DNA of 64,000 nt from NCBI RefSeq assembly GCF_019455445.1, contig NZ_JAHWUS010000004.1, forward strand, positions 1 through 64,000, read 5' to 3'. Both the position numbers and the translations under genes were made by a program. This document shows positions 26,148 through 34,773 of the stretch, piece after piece. The DNA is from Pseudaquidulcibacter saccharophilus. GTDB lineage: Bacteria; Pseudomonadota; Alphaproteobacteria; Caulobacterales; Aquidulcibacteraceae. The notes beneath the pieces were generated by a model, which was not told where the DNA came from, did no database searches, and saw only the letters and a program-made list of their open reading frames with translations. Each line of letters starts with the position of its first letter. Within the stretch, counting starts at the first letter, position 1.

Positions 26148-28223
26148 ATGAGAAGTAAAATATTAATAAGTGTCTGTGCCTTGGCGTTGGCAATACCGTT
26201 TGCATCGGCATATGCACAAGATGCAAATACAAAAGAAGTAATTATCGTAAAGGGCAAACGATTAAATCGTATTTCTAATGGTGCGACTGGACTTCCGATG
26301 GCAATAAAGGACACGCCGCAAACTATTAGCGTAATTAGCAAAGAGCAGATATCAGATTATGCGACAAGTGGTTCAAATGAAGCCTTGGCAATGGGAACTG
26401 GTCTTAATGTTGCCCAATATGAAACTAATCGTGCCGCATATAATGCGCGTGGCTTTGATGTACAGCTTACGCAAATAGATGGCATTGGCATGACCAATGA
26501 TTGGGGTAGTGTCACTGGACAACAGGACACTTTCTTGTTCGAGAAAATTGAATTAATTCGTGGGGCAAACGGATTGTTAACTGGGGTTGGTAATGCGTCA
26601 GGCACCATAAATTATGTTCGTAAGCGTCCCAAAAACATTGCTGGTGGTGAATTCAACATTACAGCAGGCGATAATTCCTTAATTCGTGCAAATGTTGATT
26701 ATAACAAAGTGCTAACCGCAGATGGTCGTTGGTCGGGGCGTATTGTTGCAGCAATTGAAGATAAAGATTCTTATTTGCGGGCGCTACATGATAAACGCCA
26801 AGTTGTTTATGGCGTAATAGATGGTCAGATTGGCGACAGTGGTGTTTTGACTATTGGTACAACTTATCAAAAAAACAACCAAGATTCACCTATGTGGGGC
26901 GCATTAGGTCTCATTAGGACTGATGGTACACAAGCAGATTTTGATGTTTCATCATCAACGTCCCAAGATTGGACGTTTTGGAACACAGATTCAATAACTG
27001 CCTTTGCGGAATATGCCTATAGATTAAGTGATAATTGGGAAGCAAAAGTATCATATAATTATCGTAAAGGTAATGAAGATGCAAAAATTCTCTATGCTTT
27101 TGGTGCATTGAATGCTGATAATACAGGTCTATTGGGTTGGCCTTATTATGGGATTACTGAAACTAAAAATCATTTGTTTGATGCGTCTGTAAACGGGAAA
27201 TTTAGCCTGTTTAATCGGGAACATAGTTTGATCGCAGGTATAAGCCATTCTAGCCAAGAGTTCGAAACTGATCTGCTGCCATTTGATAGTTCGTATTTGT
27301 ATTTGCCATTCCCTGCTTTTCCGTATGCTGGCAATGTTTATCCTGAACCAGTTTGGGGTGCCCGCACCCCAAGTTCAGGTGGTGAACAAAAACTTACTAG
27401 GGCATATTTTGCCACCCGCTTAGAACTGTCTGATAAAGTTAAGGTAATTATTGGTGCAAATGCTGTTAATTTAGAGCGTGAAGGCAGCTCAAGATATGGT
27501 AGTGCTGTTGATGTTATTAAATATCCTGCAACTAAGAAATTTAGCCCATATTTTGGTTTAACATATGACATCACAAATAATGTTTTGGCATATATTTCTT
27601 ATTCAGATATTTTCCAAAACCAAGATCAATCTGACCAAAACAAACATTATTTAGACCCAACAAAAGGTGTAAACTATGAAGCTGGCTTGAAGGCGGAATG
27701 GCTTGATAAAAAACTGCTAACTACACTTGCGATATTTGAAGCGGAACAAGAAGGCCTTGCTACATACGGCGGCATCTCTGGTGATGGTACATATTGGTAT
27801 TATGGCGCAGATGTAACTTCTAAAGGTTTTGAATTAGAGGCAACAGGTAGAGTTACTGATAATACAAGTATTACTGTTGGTTACACCAATCTTGACCTAA
27901 TTGGGCCCGATGGCGGTAATATTTACACATGGATTCCACGCCAAACATTTAATTTAATGGTGAATACGCGACCAACATTCAATCCAAAGCTTAAACTTGG
28001 ATTGAACGGAAAATGGTCATCAAAAGCGACTAACCCCGGTGTTGCATCACAAGATTCATATTTTGTCCTAAATGGTTTTGCATCTTATGATGTAAATGAA
28101 CATGTTGTTTTAAAGTTGAATGTTAATAATATGTTTGATGAAAAATATCTGAAGACTGTTCAATATTCCGCTTACTATGCTGCCCCAAGGAATGTGAGTG
28201 TAACGTTTGGTTATAAATTTTAG
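26148..28223 (+). CDS. TonB-dependent siderophore receptor
   Basis: A 691-aa outer-membrane receptor. A signal peptide of about 24 residues ends at AYAQ. The plug domain shows KDTPQTISVISKEQI and the typical IELIRGANGLLTGVGNAS followed by GTINYVRKRP, as in ferric hydroxamate and pyoverdine receptors. The beta-barrel ends VSVTFGYKF with a terminal Phe needed for barrel assembly. The ATG at 26148 has GGAG before it; an upstream ATG lacks signal-peptide sense. Substrate cannot be told. A strong terminator follows. Confidence 0.93.
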   Translation: MRSKILISVCALALAIPFASAYAQDANTKEVIIVKGKRLNRISNGATGLPMAIKDTPQTISVISKEQISDYATSGSNEALAMGTGLNVAQYETNRAAYNARGFDVQLTQIDGIGMTNDWGSVTGQQDTFLFEKIELIRGANGLLTGVGNASGTINYVRKRPKNIAGGEFNITAGDNSLIRANVDYNKVLTADGRWSGRIVAAIEDKDSYLRALHDKRQVVYGVIDGQIGDSGVLTIGTTYQKNNQDSPMWGALGLIRTDGTQADFDVSSSTSQDWTFWNTDSITAFAEYAYRLSDNWEAKVSYNYRKGNEDAKILYAFGALNADNTGLLGWPYYGITETKNHLFDASVNGKFSLFNREHSLIAGISHSSQEFETDLLPFDSSYLYLPFPAFPYAGNVYPEPVWGARTPSSGGEQKLTRAYFATRLELSDKVKVIIGANAVNLEREGSSRYGSAVDVIKYPATKKFSPYFGLTYDITNNVLAYISYSDIFQNQDQSDQNKHYLDPTKGVNYEAGLKAEWLDKKLLTTLAIFEAEQEGLATYGGISGDGTYWYYGADVTSKGFELEATGRVTDNTSITVGYTNLDLIGPDGGNIYTWIPRQTFNLMVNTRPTFNPKLKLGLNGKWSSKATNPGVASQDSYFVLNGFASYDVNEHVVLKLNVNNMFDEKYLKTVQYSAYYAAPRNVSVTFGYKF

Positions 28224-28228
28224 CTATT

Positions 28229-28259
28229 TTTGGGCTGCTTTCGGGCAGCCCAAATTTTT
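28229..28259 (+). terminator. Rho-independent terminator of the iron operon
   Basis: A 10-bp stem TTTGGGCTGC/GCAGCCCAAA with a 6-nt loop and five T, 6 bp after the receptor stop. Confidence 0.88.
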
Positions 28260-28375
28260 ATATTAAGGCAGAAATATATTGGTAAGCGCAAAACTTATCT
28301 TCCCGCAAAAAATGTATTTTATTATGACCATTTTAATTTTTTCAAATTACCAAATATCAAATAAGTAAATATTCC

Positions 28376-29014
28376 ATGACAGTAAAATTATCAAACTCTG
28401 AAATAATAAATAAGTTATATACAAACAAAAGCAAAACAACTGTGTTGCCTAATTACGATATGCATATAAAAATTCTATTTACATTCTTATCAGCATATGT
28501 AGTTTTACTTTTTGTCGAAAATTTTGTCCCAAAGCTGCATAGCTTTTTGCTTTTAGTCCAAGTCGCATGTTTATTAATTATTATTCTAACAATGGCTGTA
28601 ATAAATATTTATATTTATACTGATCTAATTAAGACGTATATTAATAACCCTGAAAAATTTGCAAATGAGATTGATGGGCCAGGCTTCATTGAAAAAGATT
28701 TTATTGATGATTTTTCAAACTGGGATGAATATGAATTAAATAAACGACTTGGCGATATTGCGTATGCAAAAAATATTATAAATAGTAAGACTAATATTGA
28801 AGCATTTTTGGGGCTGGCTATGAGTGGATTTGTTGCCTTGATTGGTCTTTTTTCTGCTGTGTCAATTATCAAGATAATGAATTATATAACAATTAGCTTG
28901 GGGCTTGGTTTCAGCATTGGTGTGTTAATATTGAGCCATTATAATATTAAAATTCTTAAGCTTGAGTATATATTTAAATCAGCACTATTGCTCAAGCAGG
29001 CGAAACCCATGTAA
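28376..29014 (+). CDS. Four-helix membrane protein of unknown function
   Basis: A 212-aa protein with two pairs of hydrophobic helices (about 30-85 and 140-190) and an acidic cytoplasmic loop between (FIEKDFIDDFSNWDEYELNKRL). This 2+2 helix layout recalls small membrane effectors of defence systems, but no family match is claimed. It stands alone between the iron operon terminator and the convergent trb operon, and its composition is more AT-rich than the trb genes. Confidence 0.65.
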   Translation: MTVKLSNSEIINKLYTNKSKTTVLPNYDMHIKILFTFLSAYVVLLFVENFVPKLHSFLLLVQVACLLIIILTMAVINIYIYTDLIKTYINNPEKFANEIDGPGFIEKDFIDDFSNWDEYELNKRLGDIAYAKNIINSKTNIEAFLGLAMSGFVALIGLFSAVSIIKIMNYITISLGLGFSIGVLILSHYNIKILKLEYIFKSALLLKQAKPM

Positions 29015-29157
29015 AAAATCTACTAAATCGACATGTGATTATATTAATTTAGGGTAAAAGGAACCAAGTAGTTTATTCAATTAACTACTGCTTAGATTTA
29101 TTTAAAATAAACTAATAAATAACAAAATATATTTCCGTAGACGATTCAGTTACACTA

Positions 29158-30459
29158 TTACCTAATAATAAAATCCTTAGTCACGCTAACATTAAACCTG
29201 TATCCAGGCCTGATTTGTAGCGTTGGTTGAATGCGAATATTGCGCCCTATAACTTGGCTTCCGGTTTGTCCTAATTGTTGCCCAATTGCACTGGCTATGG
29301 TTTGACCATTTGTGATGTTCTCGCCATTGGATGCTTGGGGTTGTGATACTTGAACACCGGCAGAGAATATTGACATTAATAATGCTGCCCCAAATGTCTT
29401 CCCATAATGATTATTAGTCTTATCATTGAAGCCAGCATAGCCACTTTGATCTGCTGCTGGCATCATATTTAAATCAAGTGAAGAAGCATCTGGAAATATA
29501 ATTCTATTCCACGCAACTAATACTCGGTTTTGCCCAGTAGTTACTCCATTGTCATAGGTTCCAACTAAGCGAGAACCCTGTGGAATAAGCAGATGTTTGC
29601 CAGTTTTGGTGTCATAAACATTTTCAGAAACTTGGGCGATAATCTGCCCTGGTAAATCTGAATTGAGACCACCAATCATAATTGCCGGAATGATTGAACC
29701 TGCTTTAAGTTCATATGGTGATAATGCAGGCATTTTGCTTGAGCTAGAATAATTGCTTGCGTAATTCTTTTGTTGCAAGAAACCACGCTTAGCATCTTGT
29801 CCATTAAATTCAGCATCATTGTCGCCAGAACCAGAATGAGCGATGTTTGTAAATGAAGTGCTGTTAGTTGCGGTTGGTATATCACTACTACCTATTGAAT
29901 AACTGCTGTTGCTGATACTGGCGTTATTGCCATTACTTTGATTTGAATTAATAGAGGTTGGGGCATTTAATGCCGCCATAAAAGCCGTTTCACGGCTTTG
30001 GTTAGCTGTGGTTTGTTTTTGTTTATAAATTGCCCATTGTTCTGCATATGGTGAAGGAGGTGGGCTATTATTAGAATAGTTGGAGTAATTATTCTGTGCA
30101 GCTTGGTTTTGGGTTTCACTAATCGATGGAACTTGGTTTTTCTCAACTTCGTTATTGGCGTCAATTTGATTTAATTGTGCATTGCCTTCCACACTGTTTG
30201 TTTCATCATTTTGCAAAACTTCTCTGGGTGGTGAAGCTGATTGGGTCGCTTTTAAAGAAGTATCGGCCTTTTTGTATTTTACATTGCCTCTAGCGACTGT
30301 TGCATACATCATTAAAGCAACGACAGAAGCACCGAGCCCAATGGCAATATATTTTGGAACATTATTTAATCTTCTAACACCAGCACCACGGGTGGGAATG
30401 CGACCTAAAAGAGATGGTGATGCCTCAGGGGCATCAATGTTTATGTTATCATTTTTCAT
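29158..30459 (-). CDS. trbI: TrbI (VirB10-type) channel protein
   Basis: The 433-aa protein links inner and outer membrane parts of the transfer channel. An N-terminal cytoplasmic tail and one membrane helix (about 35-55) precede a long low-complexity periplasmic linker rich in Asn, Gln and Ser (60-240). Then comes the conserved barrel domain with LSPYELKAGSIIPAIMIGG, LLIPQGSRLVGTYD and RPGYRFNVSVTKD. It is the last gene of the leftward trb operon and overlaps trbH by four bases. Confidence 0.93.
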   Translation of the reverse strand: MKNDNINIDAPEASPSLLGRIPTRGAGVRRLNNVPKYIAIGLGASVVALMMYATVARGNVKYKKADTSLKATQSASPPREVLQNDETNSVEGNAQLNQIDANNEVEKNQVPSISETQNQAAQNNYSNYSNNSPPPSPYAEQWAIYKQKQTTANQSRETAFMAALNAPTSINSNQSNGNNASISNSSYSIGSSDIPTATNSTSFTNIAHSGSGDNDAEFNGQDAKRGFLQQKNYASNYSSSSKMPALSPYELKAGSIIPAIMIGGLNSDLPGQIIAQVSENVYDTKTGKHLLIPQGSRLVGTYDNGVTTGQNRVLVAWNRIIFPDASSLDLNMMPAADQSGYAGFNDKTNNHYGKTFGAALLMSIFSAGVQVSQPQASNGENITNGQTIASAIGQQLGQTGSQVIGRNIRIQPTLQIRPGYRFNVSVTKDFIIR

Positions 30460-30887
30460 GGGTCTGCCCTAATGGTTAATGGTGATGCCGGAATTATTGA
30501 ATTACCTTCAGATTTGCTAAAAAACCGCGTTGCTTCAAAATCATCAGTTTTAATCCTAATTAGAATTTTATCATCTATTTCATATACGGAATAAGAAACT
30601 TTCAGACTTGGCAGGCTTTCATCATTGGTGACTATGATAGAATTTAGCTTTAGCCTTTTCTCAATTTCACTTCTTGCAACGTATGGTTCGCTAGTAAGTA
30701 ATTTCACGTAGTTAAATTGCTTATCTTGTGTTTCTTCAATAACCCAATCGGTTATTGCTGCTGCGATATAGGTTGAGTAATCTTGCAAATCTGAAGCGTG
30801 AGGTTTGTTGGTTGATGGTGTATCTATTGTGGCGCAAGCGGAAGTCGCAATACACAATGCTATAATGGAAATAAGACGTTTTTTCAT
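30456..30887 (-). CDS. trbH: TrbH-like lipoprotein
   Basis: A 143-aa lipoprotein with signal ISIIALCIATSAC and lipidation Cys near residue 18. TrbH lies between TrbG and TrbI in Ti and RP4 systems, exactly as here, and is presumed to act like VirB7 at the outer membrane. Sequence similarity within this group is low, so the call relies on position and lipobox. Confidence 0.75.
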   Translation of the reverse strand: MKKRLISIIALCIATSACATIDTPSTNKPHASDLQDYSTYIAAAITDWVIEETQDKQFNYVKLLTSEPYVARSEIEKRLKLNSIIVTNDESLPSLKVSYSVYEIDDKILIRIKTDDFEATRFFSKSEGNSIIPASPLTIRADP

Positions 30888-30890
30888 GTC

Positions 30891-31940
30891 CTAATCCTTC
30901 CTAGTAATAGTAACTTTGGTTTGTTTATTGCCCGTGCCGCCAATTAGCTCGGCCTTGTCAAATATTTTATCAACAACGTATCTCGTGCCAATTACGCGGT
31001 AATTGACTAATTGCTCTTGGTTGTCGCCTAACACTAATAAAGCTGGTGCTTCGGTGGTTTTAATAGCGTCAGGAAATTCAATATAAGTTTTGACATTATC
31101 ATTATAAACGCGGATAGGCTTCCAACGAGGTTTCGCACCACTTATATTGTAATTGAAGTTCAAATTACCTTGCTCAGTTTGCGCGGTTTCTTGTGTTCCC
31201 ATGCGAATTTTATAATTACGCCATTGGTCTTCCATATCTTCCGCATAGGTGAAGGAAATGCGTGCCATATAGTCAGTACGACGACTTACCAATTTTAAAA
31301 CATAAGTTCGTCGGTTAGTGGTGATAATTGCATTGGTTTGTAATGCAGCATCAGTTGGTTTCACGATTATATGCGTGGTTACATTCATGCCAGAGCCACT
31401 TGTTGCTGGGCTTAGCTTCCAGCGTACCGCGTCACCAACATTAATATCATTTACGATTTCACCCTCTTGCAAAGTTATGTCGCATACTATCAATGGCGCA
31501 CAGACTATTGATGGCATAGTTTCACCAAATGGGAAAACCACAACTCCTTCGGCACCTTTGACAGGCATTACTTGGTTATTTGAATAACTCTTTGCGATCG
31601 CCATTCCTGCTGTCTCGCGTTTAGTAAGGCTAGAGTTTTTGCCAGACATCAGGTTTGCAGGGGGCGGAGGAACTTTTCTGGTTTCAATAGCTACCGGTTC
31701 AGTAATTAAACTATCTGGAGACGGCATTATCGGTGTGTTAGATAAAACAGTGTCAGTATTTTGCCCATTTGAGCCAATAGCAGGAACTTTTGGGTTCTGT
31801 GTAGTCACAGGCTTTTTGTGTTTTATTTTAGAGTAACTATGATGTGACTTTGCCTGAGGTCTATGTGTGGTTTTAGCATGTGAATTGCCACTTATTAATA
31901 AGGCCAAAACGGAAAGTGATATTATAAATTTATTACGCAT
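30891..31940 (-). CDS. trbG: TrbG (VirB9-type) channel protein
   Basis: A 349-aa periplasmic/outer-membrane channel subunit. A signal peptide ends near residue 22 (NSHA). A Pro/Lys-rich linker of about 100 residues is followed by the VirB9 domain: YGVVVFPFGE-like start, CDITLQEGEIVNDINVGDAVRW, the TTNRRTYVLKLVS block and MARISFTYAED. The C-terminal domain contains NYNISGAKPRWKPIRVYND. It sits 3 bases before trbH. Confidence 0.92.
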   Translation of the reverse strand: MRNKFIISLSVLALLISGNSHAKTTHRPQAKSHHSYSKIKHKKPVTTQNPKVPAIGSNGQNTDTVLSNTPIMPSPDSLITEPVAIETRKVPPPPANLMSGKNSSLTKRETAGMAIAKSYSNNQVMPVKGAEGVVVFPFGETMPSIVCAPLIVCDITLQEGEIVNDINVGDAVRWKLSPATSGSGMNVTTHIIVKPTDAALQTNAIITTNRRTYVLKLVSRRTDYMARISFTYAEDMEDQWRNYKIRMGTQETAQTEQGNLNFNYNISGAKPRWKPIRVYNDNVKTYIEFPDAIKTTEAPALLVLGDNQEQLVNYRVIGTRYVVDKIFDKAELIGGTGNKQTKVTITRKD

Positions 31941-31949
31941 TTTAGCCTC

Positions 31950-32654
31950 CTAAATTCTTTGCGACCAACTAAGGGAATTAATGACAATGCCCATCGGATT
32001 AATTAAAGCTTTGCTTTCTTCTGTCGGCGGAACAATTGAAATCCCGACTTGCGCTTGCCAGTTGGTGTTGCTTATTAACTGGCCATCGCGTTGGAGAACC
32101 TCTTCACGCCACTCAATTCGATAAGAATCTTTCGTAATGGGGAGAACTGATTGAACGGAAATTGAAACGCTTTCGGTTTTAGCGCGTTCAAATGGCTGAA
32201 AATTAGTGTGGAAATCGGCCAAGGTGCTAAATGCAGGCGTGCTGTTTCCAACTAGAGCATAGGCTTCATTTACCGCTTTATTTTGCGCATCTTTATCAAA
32301 ATATACGCTCCTTGCATTAGTAACCCATCTTGCCAATTGTGCCCGAATTATACGGCTATCAGGTATTGAGGCTTTGTCCGCAACACCGATCGCGACGGCT
32401 TCACCTAATTTATCAACTTCAACCACATAAGGTGTGATTTTGCTTTGTGCGCCAACCCATGCGAGACCACCACATGCAAGACCTGCTAAACAAAGCGAAG
32501 TAATTGCAATTATTTGCCAATTCCTAGTTTGCGAAATATAACTTCCATATCTTTCATTCCACTCTCTGCGTGCGGATAAATACACATTGGTTTGCTCTTT
32601 GGTGTTTGGTATTGCCGATTTAAAATCTTGGCGATGCGCTTTATTCAGAAACAT
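31950..32654 (-). CDS. trbF: TrbF (VirB8-type) assembly protein
   Basis: A 234-aa bitopic inner-membrane protein with one helix near 45-65 and a periplasmic VirB8-like domain (ITPYVVEVDKLGEA, SYRIEWREEVLQRDGQ). The start MFLNKAHRQDF matches the usual TrbF start; AAAGG lies 8 nt before this ATG. An ATG two codons upstream is too close to it. Confidence 0.92.
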   Translation of the reverse strand: MFLNKAHRQDFKSAIPNTKEQTNVYLSARREWNERYGSYISQTRNWQIIAITSLCLAGLACGGLAWVGAQSKITPYVVEVDKLGEAVAIGVADKASIPDSRIIRAQLARWVTNARSVYFDKDAQNKAVNEAYALVGNSTPAFSTLADFHTNFQPFERAKTESVSISVQSVLPITKDSYRIEWREEVLQRDGQLISNTNWQAQVGISIVPPTEESKALINPMGIVINSLSWSQRI

Positions 32655-32716
32655 GGTCATTACCTTTCGCTTTAGGTCGTTTTAATTAGTCAAAGTGGTT
32701 ACTTTCATATGTTGGT

Positions 32717-34042
32717 CTATTCAGCCTCAATAGAATTTACTTCTTGAGGTTTTTCTTGGTCTTGGTTTTGTAATTGGTTCTGGATTGGGCCAGTTGCCCC
32801 ACCATTTGCTGCTTGGTTGGCAATATTGCTTTGTTGCAATTGGTTGGTTTGGTTATCCATATCGGCAGACATTCGCCCACCCATCGTGCCATAACCCATA
32901 TGTTGGCCACTTAGCCGCGCTCCAATGTCTGATATTGCGGCTTTAGCTAAGTTTCCTGTCGCCATTGCTGCCGTAGTCATAAATTGCGAGCCCATACCTT
33001 GTGGAGCAGTTTCAGAACTAGCAGAGGATTTTAATTGTTCGCTTGCTAATTTTCCGGCGCTATATGCTGCCATGCCGGTACCGGCAATTGCTTCGCCAGC
33101 TGAGCTAGCGGCTGCTGCTGCACTAGCTCCTGCTGCAGCAATTCCACCCATTGCACCAACTAATGCCCCGCCACCTGTGAAGGTAGCACCACTAATTACC
33201 GCTTGAACCATATCGGGAATTATTTTAACTAATGCCAGCATAACAACGGCAAAGCCAAGCATGATGAGTGCATCATTAATATCATCAATGCCGGCATTAG
33301 CTAAATCGGAGAATAAGGTTTGTCCTACCCCGACAATGATTTGCATGACAAAGAGTTTTGCACCCACTCCCATCACGCCCATAATAGCTTTATAAGCGAC
33401 ATCTTTTGTCCAGCGAGAGCCAGCAAACCCTAAGAATAATACCGACATTGTAGAAATGCCCCAAGCGGCAACCAATGTCATAATCATCATTGCAACAATT
33501 AGTGCAAACACTACCATTGTCACTATCGCCGTTATACCGATAATTATGCTGTCTGCTATTTCTGTGAGCGTCATTTTATCAAGCATTGCTTGACCAATAC
33601 TCATGCCAGAGTTGAAAATATCTGCGGGACTTAAACCAGCACTTCCACCGACAGAGCTCGCTGCTCCGCCGCCTGCCTGAGAAAAGCTTTGTACAATTAT
33701 GTTTCCGAGATTAGCGCCATTTTGAATGATAAATAGCCCAATGCCTATAAATAGAATTTGTTGAATAAGTGCTGCTGCTACGTCACCTAAATCACCACGT
33801 TTGAAGGCAATTGAAATCATTGCATAGCTAAATTCAATACCCGCCAAAATCATAAAGAGACTTCTTGCGTAACCAAGCAATACGCCTTGCATTCCTTGAA
33901 ATCTTGCCTGAAATAAATCAGGCACTGCATTTAGAACTTCAGGTGATACGGTTGCTGAATGTGCAAAGTTTGGAATAAAGGCAAATGCAATGATATTGCC
34001 AATTATCAAATATGCGCTAATTGCCTTTATACCATGTTTCAT
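32717..34042 (-). CDS. trbL: TrbL (VirB6-type) polytopic channel protein
   Basis: A 441-aa inner-membrane protein with a signal-like first helix and about five to six further helices in the first 300 residues. A cytoplasmic tail rich in Ala, Gly and Gln follows (LSGQHMGYGTMGGRM, NQTNQLQQSN). The conserved LFVMQIIVGVGQTLF segment is seen. It starts at the base where trbJ stops, leaving no room for trbK. Confidence 0.92.
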   Translation of the reverse strand: MKHGIKAISAYLIIGNIIAFAFIPNFAHSATVSPEVLNAVPDLFQARFQGMQGVLLGYARSLFMILAGIEFSYAMISIAFKRGDLGDVAAALIQQILFIGIGLFIIQNGANLGNIIVQSFSQAGGGAASSVGGSAGLSPADIFNSGMSIGQAMLDKMTLTEIADSIIIGITAIVTMVVFALIVAMMIMTLVAAWGISTMSVLFLGFAGSRWTKDVAYKAIMGVMGVGAKLFVMQIIVGVGQTLFSDLANAGIDDINDALIMLGFAVVMLALVKIIPDMVQAVISGATFTGGGALVGAMGGIAAAGASAAAAASSAGEAIAGTGMAAYSAGKLASEQLKSSASSETAPQGMGSQFMTTAAMATGNLAKAAISDIGARLSGQHMGYGTMGGRMSADMDNQTNQLQQSNIANQAANGGATGPIQNQLQNQDQEKPQEVNSIEAE

Positions 34043-34773
34043 TAATATCTCTTTCCACCAGTTATTTTGAAGTTACGAGATTTATGAAGACGACCGCTTG
34101 CTGCGGCTTTCACATCGGCTTGATCTTGCTGGCTTGCATACCAATTTGCTTGCATTTGAGTTTGTAGCATCATTAATTGGCGAAGTTTTTGGGTTTGCCT
34201 AACGCCTTGCGCCGCCATTTGATTGCCGACTTGTGCCGCTTGCATTCTGCCTTGCGCACTGTTACCCATGGCTTCCAATTGGCGCATCAAAGCATCTTCA
34301 TCATTCATTTGACTATTTTGCATGCCAAGTGCCGCCAAAGTTGCTTGGATTGAGCTATTGGTTTCATCGCTCCATTGATTATATTTGCCGGTAATGGAAT
34401 TAATGCCACTACCTGAATATGTACTATAACCTTGGTATCTTTGGCGGATTTGTTGTTCGATATTATTGCCTTGATAGGACAATGATTTAACATCATTCAT
34501 CAATTGATTTACACGATTGATGTTTTGCATTGTCTGTCCCCAATATTGGGCAGGCAAAGTGGCAGAATTAACAACCATATCATTCAATTGTTGTTGAGCG
34601 ATTTTTAATTGTTGAAGCTGACGGTTTAATTGTTCTATTAGTTTAGCAACTGCTGTCGGGTCATAAACCACAAGTGCATTTGCTGATTTTGGGATTATTG
34701 TGGACGTAAATGCAAACAAACTTATTACTGAGAGTGTGAGAAATGATCTCTTTGATAAATTTGTACTTTTCAT
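34042..34773 (-). CDS. trbJ: TrbJ (VirB5-type) pilus-associated protein
   Basis: A 243-aa exported protein. The signal peptide (KRSFLTLSVISLFAFTSTI, cut near SANA) is followed by a Gln-rich coiled-coil region IEQLNRQLQQLKIAQQQLNDM, typical of TrbJ minor pilins. The ATG at 34773 overlaps the trbE stop (ATGA). The rest is helical with MQNINRVNQLMNDVKSLSY. Confidence 0.9.
   Translation of the reverse strand: MKSTNLSKRSFLTLSVISLFAFTSTIIPKSANALVVYDPTAVAKLIEQLNRQLQQLKIAQQQLNDMVVNSATLPAQYWGQTMQNINRVNQLMNDVKSLSYQGNNIEQQIRQRYQGYSTYSGSGINSITGKYNQWSDETNSSIQATLAALGMQNSQMNDEDALMRQLEAMGNSAQGRMQAAQVGNQMAAQGVRQTQKLRQLMMLQTQMQANWYASQQDQADVKAAASGRLHKSRNFKITGGKRY

Noticed and set aside
32925-33206. Long antisense frame inside trbL
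   Set aside because: Explained by the Ala/Gly-rich codons of trbL on the other strand.
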